From assembly GCF_949987535.1 (NCBI RefSeq), contig NC_080070.1:8986016-9050015 (forward strand): a stretch of 64,000 nucleotides of DNA. The letters run 5' to 3'. The position numbers and the translations under genes are program-made. Below, one piece after another: positions 23,473 to 36,285 of the stretch; position 1 is the stretch's first letter, and each line of letters begins with the position of its first letter. This stretch comes from Balaenoptera acutorostrata (taxonomy: Eukaryota > Chordata > Mammalia > Artiodactyla > Balaenopteridae). A model generated the notes under the pieces. That model did not search any database. It saw only the letters and a program-made list of their open reading frames with translations, and was not told the DNA's origin.

Positions 23473-23841
23473 TGTTATAGACTGAATGTTTGTGTCCACC
23501 CCCCGCCCCCCATTCAAAGGTTGAAACCCTACTCTCCCAGTGTGATTGCTTTTAGAGGTGGGGGGCCTTTGGGAAGCAATTAGAATTAAATGAGGTCATG
23601 AGGGAGGATCCCATGGAAAAGTCACAAAGCTCTTGCTTCCTTTCTCTGCATTCCAGCACATGCAGATACAAGGAGAAGTCAGCAGTCAGCAAGTCAGAGG
23701 AGGTCCTTACAAGAATCAGACCGTGCTGGCACCCTGCTCTCAGACTTCCAGCCTCCAGAACTGTAAGAAATAAGTTTCTGTTATTTATAAGCCACCCCGT
23801 CTGTGGTATTTCTGTTATAGCAGCTCAAACAGACTAGGACA
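23473..23841 (+). mobile_element. MaLR-type LTR (MST/MLT1-like)
   Basis: It starts TGTTATAGACTGAATGTTTG and contains the typical blocks GGGGCCTTTGGGAAGC, GAGGTCATGAGGG, CTTCCAGCCTCCAGAACTGT and AAATAAGTTTCTGTT, ending AGACTAGGACA. This is the diagnostic order of mammalian MaLR LTRs. No internal sequence is attached. Confidence 0.85.
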
Positions 23842-26207
23842 CTCCTTATTTGGCTTCTTAGATAAAAGGTTTTATATGACATGTACCACATACATAGTTG
23901 GAGAACACAGAAATTAAGTAGATTTTTCATGATACTTGTAACCAAACTGAACCAACCACATGATTTAAGCTTCAAAGAAAAAAAAAAAAAAAAAGAAAGA
24001 GAGCAAACTGACCCCTGTACCATTTGGTTACTCAACTAATTCTGTTTTATCACAGGTAGCATCACTTTTTGGTCACTTGTGTAGTTAACACTGAATGATA
24101 TAAGTGCTCTGTTTTGATTTCCTTTGCAGGCCTAGGTGCTCATTGTTTCCATATGTTTTCTTTCTTTTCGAAGCTAGAACTTAATACTTAGGCCAAGACT
24201 TGTGAGTCTAAAGATTTAGCCACTCCAAGTCTATTAGTTTTCCTAGGTCAAGATGGTTTCATTAGAGTTGTAGAGATGAACAGAAAAAAAGAAACATTGA
24301 TTGAAATCCAAATTTCCATATATATTCAGAAGAGTAACATTTACTTTCCTTTTACTAGTTTCTCATGACCATTATGCATAACACATTTGGAATTACTTGA
24401 AAGAGCGAAAATAATCCCACTTGATTAAAAATGACTTGCATTTTTAATGAGATTGATAAACTGATTTTATCTTATAAAAGCACTTATTTGCCTTATAGTT
24501 GGTATAACCACTCACCCTTACATATATCACATATGATGTAGAATGCTCATTATACTGCTGCTTTTCCCTCACTGGAATCATATTTACAGAAGACTAAGAA
24601 AGGGAATAAACAAAATTTCTAGCTTATAATGTCTTGCATTTGATTTGTAATAATCTGTTGAAAAGATGACAAATGCATTGAAATCATTTTCTCATTAACA
24701 ATTAGGGAAAAGAAAATACACTACTTTCTAAAACTTTAGGTACAGAATATACAAACATTTTTTCCTAATTTACAGTAATTGGAAAAGGTTCAAAATGAAA
24801 CTCCAATATAAAATATTAAAATCTTTCAAATCTTCACATGAGTTTTGTTCATTTTCAGAAGAAGCATGACACTGCTAAGACATTTTAGAAATGAACTTGA
24901 ATCAAACATAACCTTTATCCTATGTGGTGACTATAAATACTTACATACCCAAGCAAATTTAGGCGAAAATTAGGCCATTAGTAACTGCTCTCGTGTCTGA
25001 ATTAATTAGGAACAAATCCATATTTACCATAGCAACTTCTTCCATTTCAAAACCTGTGACAAACAAAGCTTTTAAAATAACATCAATAACTCTTATCTAT
25101 CATTTTTAATGTCTACATTTGACATTACATACAGATGACATTTGAAACACCTTTAAATCTAGTTATACACATATATTTTGAAATTTGCAGTTAGTGTTAT
25201 AATTGAAACATCTAATCAAGAGACTAAAAGTGATTACAAATGTTAAAGAAAATTGACTCCATTATAAAAAGTTCACCATTTAATATCAGAGGTAGACTAT
25301 TATACCATCATTCTGAGAATCCTGGCAAAGAACATGAAGATGCTTGAGTGTGAAAGCATAAGAGATATGGGGAGAACAAAAATTAATATCAACCATTAAT
25401 GTAAAAGTCAAAGATGTATGAATGAGAATGGTTGAGAGAGAAAAATGTCAGTTTCCCTATGATCCAGGTAAGAAAAAGAAGAGGGAAAAAAAGCAGTCTT
25501 ATAGTGGTAGGGCAATTCCAGATGTAATATTAAAACCACTATTACATTTGTTTAAAAACTGGGCAAACCATTTTGCTATTGTATCCTAATTAATTCTCTT
25601 AGTTTTGAAATAAGAATGGTGGACTTTATCAGCAGTTTTTAAACAGGGGTCCATATTGGAATCTCTTGTGGAGTTTTTCAATAATATGCATGTTGGCACT
25701 CAATCTTGATCAGTCTCCTTGGAGAACAGTTAAGTCTAATAATTGTCAAGCAAGATTCACTTTTTCTCTGGCAAGTGTCTTGGGTAATGAGATTAGGAGT
25801 ATAAGGAAATTACTTTCTTATGGAAAGAAAATGATCCTGAAAATACCAAATTTCTTATCAAGGCTTGGGTTTCATTTGAAATCCTTAAAGAAGCATAGAG
25901 AGCCAGCCTGGGGACTTGAACACAGCAAAAACTATGGAAGGACCAATTTTAGCCAAAAGTTGATGGTGACCCCTCAATCTGAAGAGCAAAATTAAAGTTA
26001 AAATCCACAACAAGTGGAAGAGAATAAGGTTTAAACCTTTCACGACATCAATTTTCTCATATTTAAGATGAAGAGTAAGCAGCCTTGAATTTTACTTCCA
26101 AGTCTAAAAATCTGTTAGACTAAAATGTTACATTTACTTAAATATTATTCCTTATTACATTTAACTATATCTTACAGTAAAGAATAAAATCAACTGTTAT
26201 TTTAGTT
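23842..26207. other. AT-rich intronic sequence, no feature recognised
   Basis: An 18-base A run lies near 23978. The rest, especially 24370-25200, is AT-rich, free of obvious repeats, and could include conserved non-coding sequence; nothing in it proves that. No exon was seen. Confidence 0.45.
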
Positions 26208-26218
26208 AGTAAGTAGTT

Positions 26219-26518
26219 GTTTTTTGTTTTTAAATTTACTTATTTATTTATTTTTGGCTGTGTTGGGTCTTCGTTTCTGTGCAAGGGCTTTCTCTAGTTG
26301 TGGCAAGCAGGGGCCACTCTTCATCGCGGTGCGCGGGCCTCTCACTATCACGGCCTCTCTTGTTGTGGAGCACAGGCTCCAGACGCACAGGCTCAGTAAT
26401 TGTGGCTCACGGGCCCGATTGCTCCGCGGCATGTGGGATCCTCCCAAGATCAGGGCTCGAACCCGTGTCCCCTGCATTGGCAGGCAGATTCTCAACCACT
26501 GTGCCACCAGGGAAGCCC
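26219..26518 (-). mobile_element. CHR-family tRNA-derived SINE
   Basis: The minus strand begins GGGCTTCCCTGGTGGCACAG and ends in a tail seen on the plus strand as ATTTACTTATTTATTTATTT. The 11-bp duplication AGTAAGTAGTT flanks it at 26208-26218 and 26519-26529. The body is the shorter subtype lacking the repeated CACAACTACTGAGCC module present in the copy at 62132. Confidence 0.92.
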
Positions 26519-26529
26519 AGTAAGTAGTT

Positions 26530-27782
26530 TTTAAAAATAAAATAAAAGCACATATAAATAGGAACCATGTGTTTCATGCAAGCCTTTCTTAGCCAGACTT
26601 GGAACAGAACCTAACTACTTGGTTTATCCACCATAAAACAAGGTCCCATTTACCTGGAGGCAGCTGCAGGCCTGGTGTTTGGAAATGAATAAGCAGCCTC
26701 TATTAGGCCTGCTTTGTAAACTCGGGCCTATTAAATAATGGCACTGTCACAAATGGCTTTCAAAATAAGAGAAATAGTTACAAACAGTCCTTCTCTGTTT
26801 CCTAACTTACCGAAATTTGAAAACAAGCTTTCTTTCAATTATGCTTTTGCTTTTCCAACATGAACGTGCCAAGATCACTTGAGAATAAAATCTTCCACTT
26901 ATCTGTGGAATAGTTCAGGCATAAACAGCTGTCATGTGAAGCTCTGCTACCAAAAAAAAGTCAATATGTCTGTCTCCAGTTGTGGAGGGATTTACAGTAG
27001 AACAGATTTTCATTTTCTCGAGTTTCAAAATGCACCTTACTTCATAAATTAAACCTTGTACAACTGAATGTCTGAGTCAGAAAAGCTAAAACAATTTTGT
27101 TAAAGAAAATGGGAAAGGGGTGAAGGTGTAAGTTCCTTCCTTTGTTCTGCCAGATAAGATGTCCAATTTAGAAATCACAGAAGCCTATACATTTCCAAAG
27201 TAGGATGTCTGTTTCCATCATTAACGCCACATATAGACAGAATACATTTTGACAGCAAATAATGACAGTTCTGGAGAGGTACAGAAATAAAGGAAACTGT
27301 TTTCTAATATCAAAGTGATTTCTCTAACACAAAACAGTTAATGACTGTACTTTGTTCAGTGTGGCTTTCTGATAAAAGCCTTTCTTGATTAAACATTGAT
27401 ATTGGAGATACTCATTGACAGAAGTTTCTTCAACACCTAACTTCAAAGCAATCTTTTTGACACCATAGAAGATGCAATCTATTGCCTGCCCTAGAGAAAG
27501 TTCCAATTTAATTAGAATGATGAAATAGTCATATAAAAAATTCTATGGCAAGATGAGATCTAAATAGTTGTATGCTAGAATAATAAAGGAGTTTTTCATA
27601 AGGTGATAGATCTTCCCCAGCCGTAGGAGATTAATAAACATTTTGGAAGAAGACATCTAAGTAAGTTAGGGTTGACAAAAAAAAATGGTAATAAGAAAAC
27701 CTGTTAAAAGTACTTTCATACATTTTCAACTTATTAATACAACAAAATGACACACTAAAAGGATATACCACATATTACTATA
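26530..27782. other. Repeat-poor intron, candidate conserved non-coding sequence
   Basis: No mobile element is recognisable. Segment 26620-27010 is less AT-rich than its surroundings and reads as unique sequence. A 60-codon minus-strand frame at 27324-27506 is preceded by an acceptor-like TTTCTCTAG but has no known similarity. Any regulatory role is inference only. Confidence 0.4.
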
Positions 27783-27950
27783 CAGTGGGCCCTCTGTATG
27801 CATGGGTTGTGCTTTCATGGATTCACCCAACCACAGATACAGAGGGCTGACCCTACTCCACTATTTTATAGAAGAGACTTGAGCATCTGTGGATACTGAT
27901 ATTCGTGGGGGTCCTGGAACCAATCCACCACGGATACAAAGGGACTACTG
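27783..27950. mobile_element. MER2-like Tigger miniature element
   Basis: Inverted termini CAGTGGGCCCTCTGTATGCA (left) and, read on the minus strand, CAGTAGTCCCTTTGTATCCG (right) are flanked by TA at 27781-27782 and 27951-27952. The interior GACTTGAGCATCTGTGGATA is characteristic of MER2-type elements. The copy is internally deleted and non-coding. Confidence 0.82.
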
Positions 27951-27952
27951 TA

Positions 27953-30900
27953 TTATTTTACCCAGTTTGATAAGTTTCAGAATATTTTCTCAGACATTTT
28001 AAGGAGAGGACTGTTAAATACTTTTTTTTCTTTCTTTTTCCACTGAGTGTGTAGTCCACTTCTTTTTACTTTTATGACAGGAGACTCATGGTCCCCTCCC
28101 TCCTGGCTCTTGCCTCTATCAGCTGTACTGGACACCATGCCTCAACTTTCTTGCTTCTCACAGATATGACACCCTGGGGGAGTAGCTGTACATACTGAGT
28201 TTAGTTTTCCTGGCTCTCATTCACCCTTCCTTAGTTTTCACCACAAAGGCTTGTGCTTTGTGTGTCTGGCTTAGGGTAGTGAGTCTGCCATCACCGTGAG
28301 AAGAGCAGACCCTGGAAATCCACTGGTCCCAGGATGAGATGCACATGGAAGAAACTTGAAACCCAACCCTGGCTTATATAAAAACCTGTGAGGAGAGTGA
28401 GTCCCTGCTGCTATAAAGTGTCTGTGTTTGTGTAACACGGTTATAGCGAAACATTATTATTAATGCATATGCTTAAGTCTCCTAAGAGTCAGACATGTTT
28501 TCATGCTTACTTAGCTCAGGTGACATTCATTAGGCAAAATTATGTCTCTGCTTCTAGACTTGCTAAAACTGAGTACTGATTTGAGGGTGCTTTTAACTAT
28601 TACATCGGATCCCAAACTTGACCTGCCATGCAACCCACTAATGGGTGGAGACAGAGAAAGTAAAGTGGACAGTAAATAGGTGTAAAATGAGTATTACAAC
28701 CAAACTTTTCCTGCATAATTACATTCGTAGAAGATATTTTCAATCGCTAAGGTTATACCTGTCTACACCCACGTGCAACGCATGGAGGAATGCTGGATTG
28801 CTTTTGCCATTGATGATGGATTGACTATTAACAGATCAGAAGCAAGAACAACTATTAGCTTATGAAAGGAAAGTGACTTTTTTCTCTTATTTTGTACTGT
28901 ACAACATTATTCAAATAATAGTTAAAAGACAAATTACTTTTTTCATTTACTAAATGAGCTCTTCAGATAATCTAAAGATTAACTCTTAAGCAGTGATATA
29001 TGGGTGCACATAAATACGAAGCTATGTAAGAATATAGATGGTCTATTCATTAGACCAGCTATAAATGGGTGTTTCCACATGCCCAGAGTAGAACACTGAT
29101 ATACTTTATGAAGAGACAGGGGGAACATTTGTTAGTGTGCAAAAAAGCAGAAAGGAATTGCCAAAGAGGCCTTTTGATTTTAGGGGACAAGACACTGGGT
29201 ATGGTTTTTGTTGTTTTTAATAGCAAGATATTCCATGCATAATATATGCTCTGGTCACATACATGGGGCAAATCCAAGTCCCTAATGAAGTGTTACCATA
29301 CAATACAAACCCTTCCTGTGTTTTCCTTCTTTTGCTCTGGAGCAAGAGAGACAGTCAAAGCAGATATCTTTGTAACAAATGGAAATGGCATTCTTGATGA
29401 AAAAAGGAATAAAGATTCATTAAATAAAACTTGTAAGATTCTCCTGGGATCAGATCTCCACAATAATGTCTAAGAAGGAGAACTCTTGAATGCGTAGCTT
29501 CACAGGAAGAGATTTCAATTTTATCTGAAGCAGAAATAACCTCTTCAAACTGAGGACAGGGGTTCTAAATAAGGAGGTCAGCAGATCATCCAGTGAAGAT
29601 GCCAGTATTTACCATGAGAGAGCACAGGGAAGGCTGTGTAAGCTCTTTTCTCTTAAACTGAACTAGGAACAGGAGAACTTGTACTGAGACACTCAGAAAA
29701 ATCCCTCTTAGCGAAAAAGGCTCAGTAGATCCCCAGAAATATCCAACACATTGGAGTTGAGTTCCTACTACGTGCCAGGCACTGCACTCAATCGCAGATG
29801 TAAAGTGGCAAACAGACTTATGTACCTTATATATGCATAACCATATACATTTCTGTATGTATATATGTGCTCCAAGGAGAGGCAGCTTAACAATATTACT
29901 CAGGATATAAAATAAACACTCTCACAGGAGGATTATGTATCCTTACCCTAAGTACCAGGAAAAGAATCTACATTTTCCTACTTCTGGGTAATGCAATCTG
30001 AGTTGGGGTGTCCTAGTGGCACTGCAAACACTACATGTCTTAAGCTGCATTCATCATCCCCATGTATGTTTCTTTCATATTTTGTACCTCTGTTGTTATC
30101 AATATCATTCATCAAGTTACCCATGTCTTAAATTAGGGAGCCCTCATCACCTCCCCTTTTCTTGCTTACCTACACATCCAACTGGTCACCAAATCCTTTA
30201 AATTTTTTCTGCTCACCACCTCTTGATTCTGTCCCCTTTTCACCATTTCTACTGATGCTAGTAACAAAAACTGATGTTACTTCCAAAGCTTTTAATGGTT
30301 TCCCCGTACTTTCAGGAGATAAGCCAACTTTCTTTACATGGAATCCAAAACTTTTCATAATCAATTCTCCGTTTAGCCAACAGATGCAATGCTTGCTTCT
30401 TTCTTCTCCTCCTAGGCTTCTGAGTACCAAAACATCTCTGGAAATTTGTGTATTCTGACCTCACTGAAAGCATTACCCTTCCTCCTGCCCATTCTACTAT
30501 GCTTACACAGTTTTTTGACTTAAACATTAACAAAAAGAACAAAAATAAATGTTAAGTCTCCAGCCAACCCCCCTTAAGACTTAGTTGCCTTTTAAAATGC
30601 ATACTTAACGCGCGATATTGTAATTTTATATCTTGTTTATTAAATTCTGAACTCTTTCAGGGTTTTAAATCTCTAAATTTCTTGTGATGAGCACACTGTG
30701 TATAATAAAAATCACCAGTGCTCAGTAAATATACACTTAATTCATAAAGGTAGGTGGTTGTAGTGGTTAAAATATAGCTATAATAATTAAAAAGTAAATT
30801 TCTTGATAGGGTAAGAAGCATTTAGCAAAATAGTTTGTAACTTGGATAAAACTTCTATAGTTATAAACTCCCAGCAATCTTTTTCTCCTCTGAGCCTTAA

Positions 30901-31529
30901 CTGGGCATCTAATTCTATATTCCCATAATTTAATAAATAAGCTTGGTTCCTAAAAACATAAATATAAAGGAGATAAATGGCCTGAATATAATAATGAGCA
31001 TCTATCAACATCACTTATATGACAGGTCTGCATATTGAATATTTACTTTTATAACAATCAAAATTATCCTGGAAAAACATTTCAGTTCAAGAAAGCAGCT
31101 GTCTTAGCTTGTGATTGCTTGAGATACTGACAAACGAATTTGTTAGTCACAGTGGTTCAGTGACTGGATAGCTCAAAATAATGTAAACCTATCCAAGCAA
31201 ACCTCTTATGTTTCTAGGGTCATATAAATTGTGTTTTCTCAACTACTTAAAGCCAAGTAACTGAAACCCTTGGATAGTTTGTCATTTCTCTGTTGTAGCT
31301 TCTGCCTTGAAAATATTTGATTCATATCATGTAAAGATCTGATTTGTAAATGGATACTAGATATACTTAGATGTACTAAATTCTTAGTTAAGGTTTCTGC
31401 ATAGTTACCAGTTTAGGTATTGGTGGCGTGCTTTCAACACACATTCTGAGCTGTGAGGCACAACTATAAGGTTGGACAAACCCGAATAATGACAGTTGGA
31501 GGTACACAATTAATTGTGGTTTGATTTTT
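27953..31529. other. Intronic sequence with L2-like and other ancient fragments
   Basis: A segment near 29755-29830 (CTACTACGTGCCAGGCACTG) belongs to a common ancient mammalian repeat. The interval 30080-30760 resembles an L2 LINE on the plus strand at low identity. The remainder is unassigned. Open frames of 60-98 codons overlap one another on both strands and look like chance. Confidence 0.45.
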
Positions 31530-32185
31530 ATACTGTTGCCAGAACTGCTCCAGGTATTTGCTCAAAACCCTCCACTGTTAGCAGGAGTGTCCTTGCTCAA
31601 AACTTGCCACTACACCATCCCCTGCCCCCTCATTTAGCAGGAGTGAACATAAATCTTTAAGTTAAAGAAGGGTCCAGAGATAAGAAACGAAGCTATGTAT
31701 GCATGCACAAGGGGAAAAAACAGATGGAACCAGCTGGGACCAAGATGGCGACGAATCTGACCTCCAACAGACCCTGAGTCTCATTATATGTTGATATTAC
31801 TACACACCTATTGGTGGCCAGGACCAGATATTAAGGACCAAAAAAGGATAAAAAGGGGGTGGCACCCTGCTCCCTCAGGGAAAAAGCCCTGCTCCTTCCC
31901 TGGTAGACTAATGCATACACCTCCCCATCATTACTAGCCTCACTCCTCCTCCCTTTGTCTTTACTGTTTAAAATTAAACCACTCTTACCAGAAATGGGCG
32001 AGAAATTGATCTGTGAACTTAGTTCCTGCTTCTTTATTTGTTGGCCACTGAATAAAGCTTGTGCTGTGTCGATCTTAGTTATTCGCTTACTGGAACCGAA
32101 TGGAAAAAGAACAGTCCCCTGCCAAGGCAGAGAGCCTCGGCCAGTCTAGGGCCCGAGTAGTGTCCGTACGGCTTAATTCAGTAAT
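31530..32185 (+). mobile_element. LTR-like sequence with TATA box and polyadenylation signal
   Basis: The interval has the architecture of a retroviral LTR on the plus strand: a U3-like region with an internal imperfect repeat (TTGCTCAAAAC and GCAGGAGTG recur), GATAAAAAG at 31848-31856 as a TATA box, AATAAA at 32051-32056 ahead of GCTTGTGCTG, and a U5-like GC-richer end near 32180. I found no clear target duplication, so both boundaries are approximate. The family (class I ERV-like) is a guess, and no viral genes are attached. Confidence 0.5.
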
Positions 32186-32769
32186 AATACCTGAGTCAAT
32201 CATATTGTATAAATGAATTAATAAGTACAAAAAATATCTGTAGGTCATGCACTGATTCTGGTCTTTAGAAAATATGGTTATCACTGAAAAAAGATGGGTA
32301 TACTTTGTTTAATATATTTTAAAATGACGACTGATAAATGTAATCAACATTGAAGAAAGAGTATGGTTGATTTATGTTTAAAAAATTTTCTTAAAAGGTT
32401 TCAGCCAAATTAAACAACATTTGAGCACCATAGAGCATTTAGAAAGTCAGATATACCTATTTATCTATTTCTTTAGTTTTACCTTATTCTAGTCCCATTT
32501 CCTATAGAAATTTTAATAACTTGCACACCTTTAAAAAAAATTGGTGACCTTAAAAATCACATTTCTAAAATGCAAATTATCATATAATCATTTGATAATA
32601 TAATTCTTTTACTTATCTAGTTCTAATAGCTACCCACAGAAATATCATCAAAGTTCCCTAAAAGGACACACAATATTTCCCAATTTGAATTAGTGTAAGA
32701 AACTTCTGCTTCTCTTCAGTATTGTTTGTGTGCTCCAGACACGCCTAAATTTCCTTGAAGAATCCTGTA
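32186..32769. other. AT-rich intronic sequence, no feature recognised
   Basis: No exon, repeat or structured element was recognised here. Confidence 0.45.
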
Positions 32770-33115
32770 ATTTTATACCAGGCAGAGGCTGTTCCCTTGG
32801 CTTCTTTAGACTCACTTACCCCCCTGACCAAGTCGAGAACCCTGACTTTCCATTATGTCTCAGATCACATGTTATTTCCTCTGTCAAATATCCATTGAAT
32901 CCCCTGAGGAAGCAGGTATGCTGTTGTTTGTAGGCAAATGATCTATATGCATATTTCATAGAATTTATTACACTGCACTGTAATTTTTTGTTTCAAATCT
33001 GTTTCCTCCTTTAAAGTATAAACTGTTTCTGATTTGGGAGCCTGTTTTATTCCTCTCTATATTTTCTAAGTGCGTTTCTTGGTGCATGGCCCCCAGTAGA
33101 TGCTCCACAGCCCAC
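32770..33115 (+). repeat. L2 LINE 3' remnant
   Basis: The order of segments (CTCACTTACCCCCCTGACC, ATTACACTGCACTGTAATT, a TATAAACTG block, CTCTATATTTTCTAAGTGC, GCATGGCCCCCAGTAGATGC) parallels the L2 3' region on the plus strand. Confidence 0.65.
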
Positions 33116-34285
33116 AATTCATTCCAGCAACCAGAAGAAGGAACAATGACAGATATAGAAAACTCCACCATTCAGCTTGTGCTATAGATTTAGGTATTGC
33201 CAATGCTTTTTAATATTGAAGAAAAATCACCCTGAGACACAAATACCTACATTTTATTTTAAGATGTGCTAATGGTTGCATTAAACCACCACGTCTTATT
33301 CACAACAAATGAATAGGTTAATTGTGCTGAATTTCAGGTCAGCAAAATAAGATGTGATTTAACTGAGCAGTGTGAAAAGTGGTATCTTTTCATAAATAAA
33401 TGCAGCGCATGGTCCTGTTGTGCATGTAATCCATGGTGCAGAAATAAACTCTCTGAAGAACTATTATCATAAATAGCATTATTAGGGATAAGCCAAACTT
33501 CTTTTTTTTTTCAGCTATCAATCAATCATTCAAAATTGATTTATCAAAACATAAAAGGTCTTTTAAGCTTGGTGAAAGCTTGTTCCATTAGAAGCTGATG
33601 TGGTTATTACTGGATGTTTCCATATGACTGTTTTCCAGAGGCCCATGAAATTTTAATTTACTTGAAAAACTAAAATGCAGAATTATTTGTTTTGACATGT
33701 TTAATCACTTTTCCATTTTAAAGCTAAAGATGAGAAATTGCTGGGGAAAGTTAAAAAATAGTGTCAGTACGAACACAAAGAAATGAGATTATCAAATAAA
33801 ACTTCACATTATTAAATTGTCATTTAGTTGCAGTGTTTTTATTCTTTAGAACGTGAAAAGCATATAAATTGTTTCTGTTATTGCTGATTTAATGTGAAAT
33901 TATTAATGTACTTTAAAAAATCAATATAATGTCCCACTGCATGCCACTAATTGAATTACTGATGATGAAAACATACATATGTAACATAAAAATTTGAATT
34001 AAAATTTAATAATTGTACCTTTTCTGATAAATATAGGCATTTATATTTGGGTGGAGTAAAAAGTATCTGAAACTCATTCATACTATTCATTTGGTTTATC
34101 TGTCTAGCCAAGTGCATTGAACATGTATATCTGTGTCAGGTACAGGACTAGACTCCTGGGAAACACTGTGGAACCAGGGATGCGGAATCCTGATTCTCAA
34201 AGAGCTTATATTAGTGGTAGAGATAAACAAGAAATAGAAATTGAAACAAAGCAATCACATATTATTTTTAAAACAGATGCCAAAG
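33116..34285. other. Repeat-poor intron, candidate conserved non-coding element
   Basis: From about 33300 to 33960 the DNA is unique in appearance and free of recognisable transposons, with motifs such as AAATGCAGCGCATGGTCC and several TAAT-type homeodomain core sites. Near 34110-34240 an ancient repeat similar to that at 29755 resumes. The candidate status rests only on the absence of repeats. Confidence 0.35.
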
Positions 34286-35787
34286 GGCTATACTGCAAAG
34301 CTACAGTAATCAAAACATCATGGTTCTTGCACAAAAACAGACACATAGATCAATGGAACAGAATAGAGAGCCCAGAAATAAACCCTTGCACCTATGGTTA
34401 ATCTACAACAAAGGAGGCAAGAGTATACAATGGAGAAGACAGTCTCTTCAATAAGCGGTACTGGGAAAACCGAACAGTTGTGTGCAAAACAATGAGATTA
34501 GAACATTCCCTTACACCATATACAAAAATAAACTCAAAATGATTTAAAGATCTAAATGTAAGACCTGAAACCATAAAACGTCTAGAAGAGAACATAGGCA
34601 GAACACTCTTTGACATAAATCATAGCAATGTTTTTTGGATCTGTCTCCTAAGGCAAGAGAAATAAAAACACAAATAAACAAATGGGATTTAACCTACAAG
34701 CTTTTGCACAGCAAAGGAAACCATCAACAAAATGAAAAGATCACCTATGGAATGGAAGAAAATGTTTGTAAATGATATGACTGACAAGGGGTTAATATCA
34801 AAAATTTATAAACAGTTCATGCAATGCAACAACAAAAAACCCGACAACAACAAAGAACCCAATCAAAAAATGGGCAGGAGACCTGAATAGATATTTTTCC
34901 AAAGAAATCATAGAGATGGTGAACAGGCACATGAAAAGATGCTCACTCAACATCACTAATCATCAGGGAAATGCAAATCAAAACAACCATGAGGTATTAT
35001 CTCAGACCTGTCAGAATGGCTATTATCAAAAAGTCTACAAATAACAAATGTTGGTGACGATGTGGAGAAAAGGAACCCTTGAACACTGTTGGTGGAAATG
35101 TAAATTGGTGCAGCCACTATGAAAACAGTATAGCGTTTTCCTCAAAAAACTGAAAATAGAACTACCATACGATCTAGCGATTCCACTCCTGGGTATATAT
35201 CCAGGAAAAAAATGAAAACACTAATTTGAAAAGATACACGCACCCCAATGTTCATAGCAGCAGTATTTACAATAGCCAAAATATGGAAGCAACCCAAGTG
35301 TCCATCAACACACGAACAGATAAAGAAGAAGATGTGGTATATATACACATACACATATATGTGTATATATATATGTGTGTATATATATAAAATGAAATAT
35401 TACTCAGCCATAAAAAAAATTCTGCCATTTGCAGCAATGTGGATGGACCTAGAAAATATTATGTTTAGTAAAATAAGTCAGAGAAAAACAAATACTGTAT
35501 GGTAGCACTTATATGTGGAATCTAAAAATAATACAAATGAATGTTATAGCAAAACAGACTCACAGATATAGAAAACAAACCAGTGGTTACCAGTGGGGAG
35601 AGGAGCAAGTTTGGGGTATGGGATTAAGAGATACAAACTACTATGTATAAAATAGATAAGCAACAAGGATATGTTGTGCAGCACAGGGAATTATAGCCAT
35701 TATCTTATAACAACTTTTAATGGATTATAATCTGTAAAAATACTGAATCACTATGCTGTACACCTGTAAATCAAATATACTTCAAAA
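34286..35787 (+). mobile_element. L1 LINE 3' fragment, 5'-truncated
   Basis: It opens within ORF2 (TACTGCAAAGCTACAGTAAT) and runs through the ORF2 C-terminus, with stop at 35523-35525, and the 3'UTR to CTGTAAATCAAATATACTTC. Frames are broken throughout. Flanking AGATGCCAAAGG and AAATGCTAAAGG form a plausible diverged target duplication. It lies antisense to CNTNAP2 and has inserted into an older repeat. Confidence 0.88.
35338..35389. repeat. TA/TG microsatellite grown inside L1 ORF2
   Basis: Alternating TA, CA and TG dinucleotides replace the short TACATATATA-like stretch found at this position in the other L1 copies (for example near 58703). It includes an 18-bp palindrome, ATACACATATATGTGTAT. 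Confidence 0.85.
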
Positions 35788-36273
35788 GGAGAAATGCTAA
35801 AGGAAATAGAGTTCAATAATATAAAATAGAGGTTAGCCTTGAGTAGAATGCTCAGAAAGAGTGACCTGAGGAAGTGCCTCAAAGCTAGAGAATGAAAAGA
35901 AACATGACAGGTGCTTTGAGAATTGCATTTACAGGAAGGCACCATCCTTTACAAAAGTTACATTTGTTTCCAGCCAGGCTAACTTTTTCTCTTCCCTTTT
36001 CAGTATCATCTCCCTCCTGATCATTTCTGGTACAATATTCACACCAAAATCGGTTCTCAGGGAAAAAGATGTAAAACTTCTTCCAGAAATATTAGAATTT
36101 TAATAGGGGTCGAACCCCCGGTTCATCACAATGGAAAGAAATAATGTTCTAAAACTAACGTTTCTGGCATTATGTGCTTAGTACACTTTGGGGACCTGTG
36201 GGTGGGGTGGGAGGAACTTTCTTGGCCACCCAGAAATGAGGCCAAAGAGGCAATAACTAAAGGTTGGCCTTGT
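35788..36273. other. Intronic sequence, no feature recognised
   Basis: The A-rich first 150 bases probably continue the repeat interrupted by the L1. The rest is unassigned. Confidence 0.4.
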
Positions 36274-36285
36274 TGACAATTTCTT

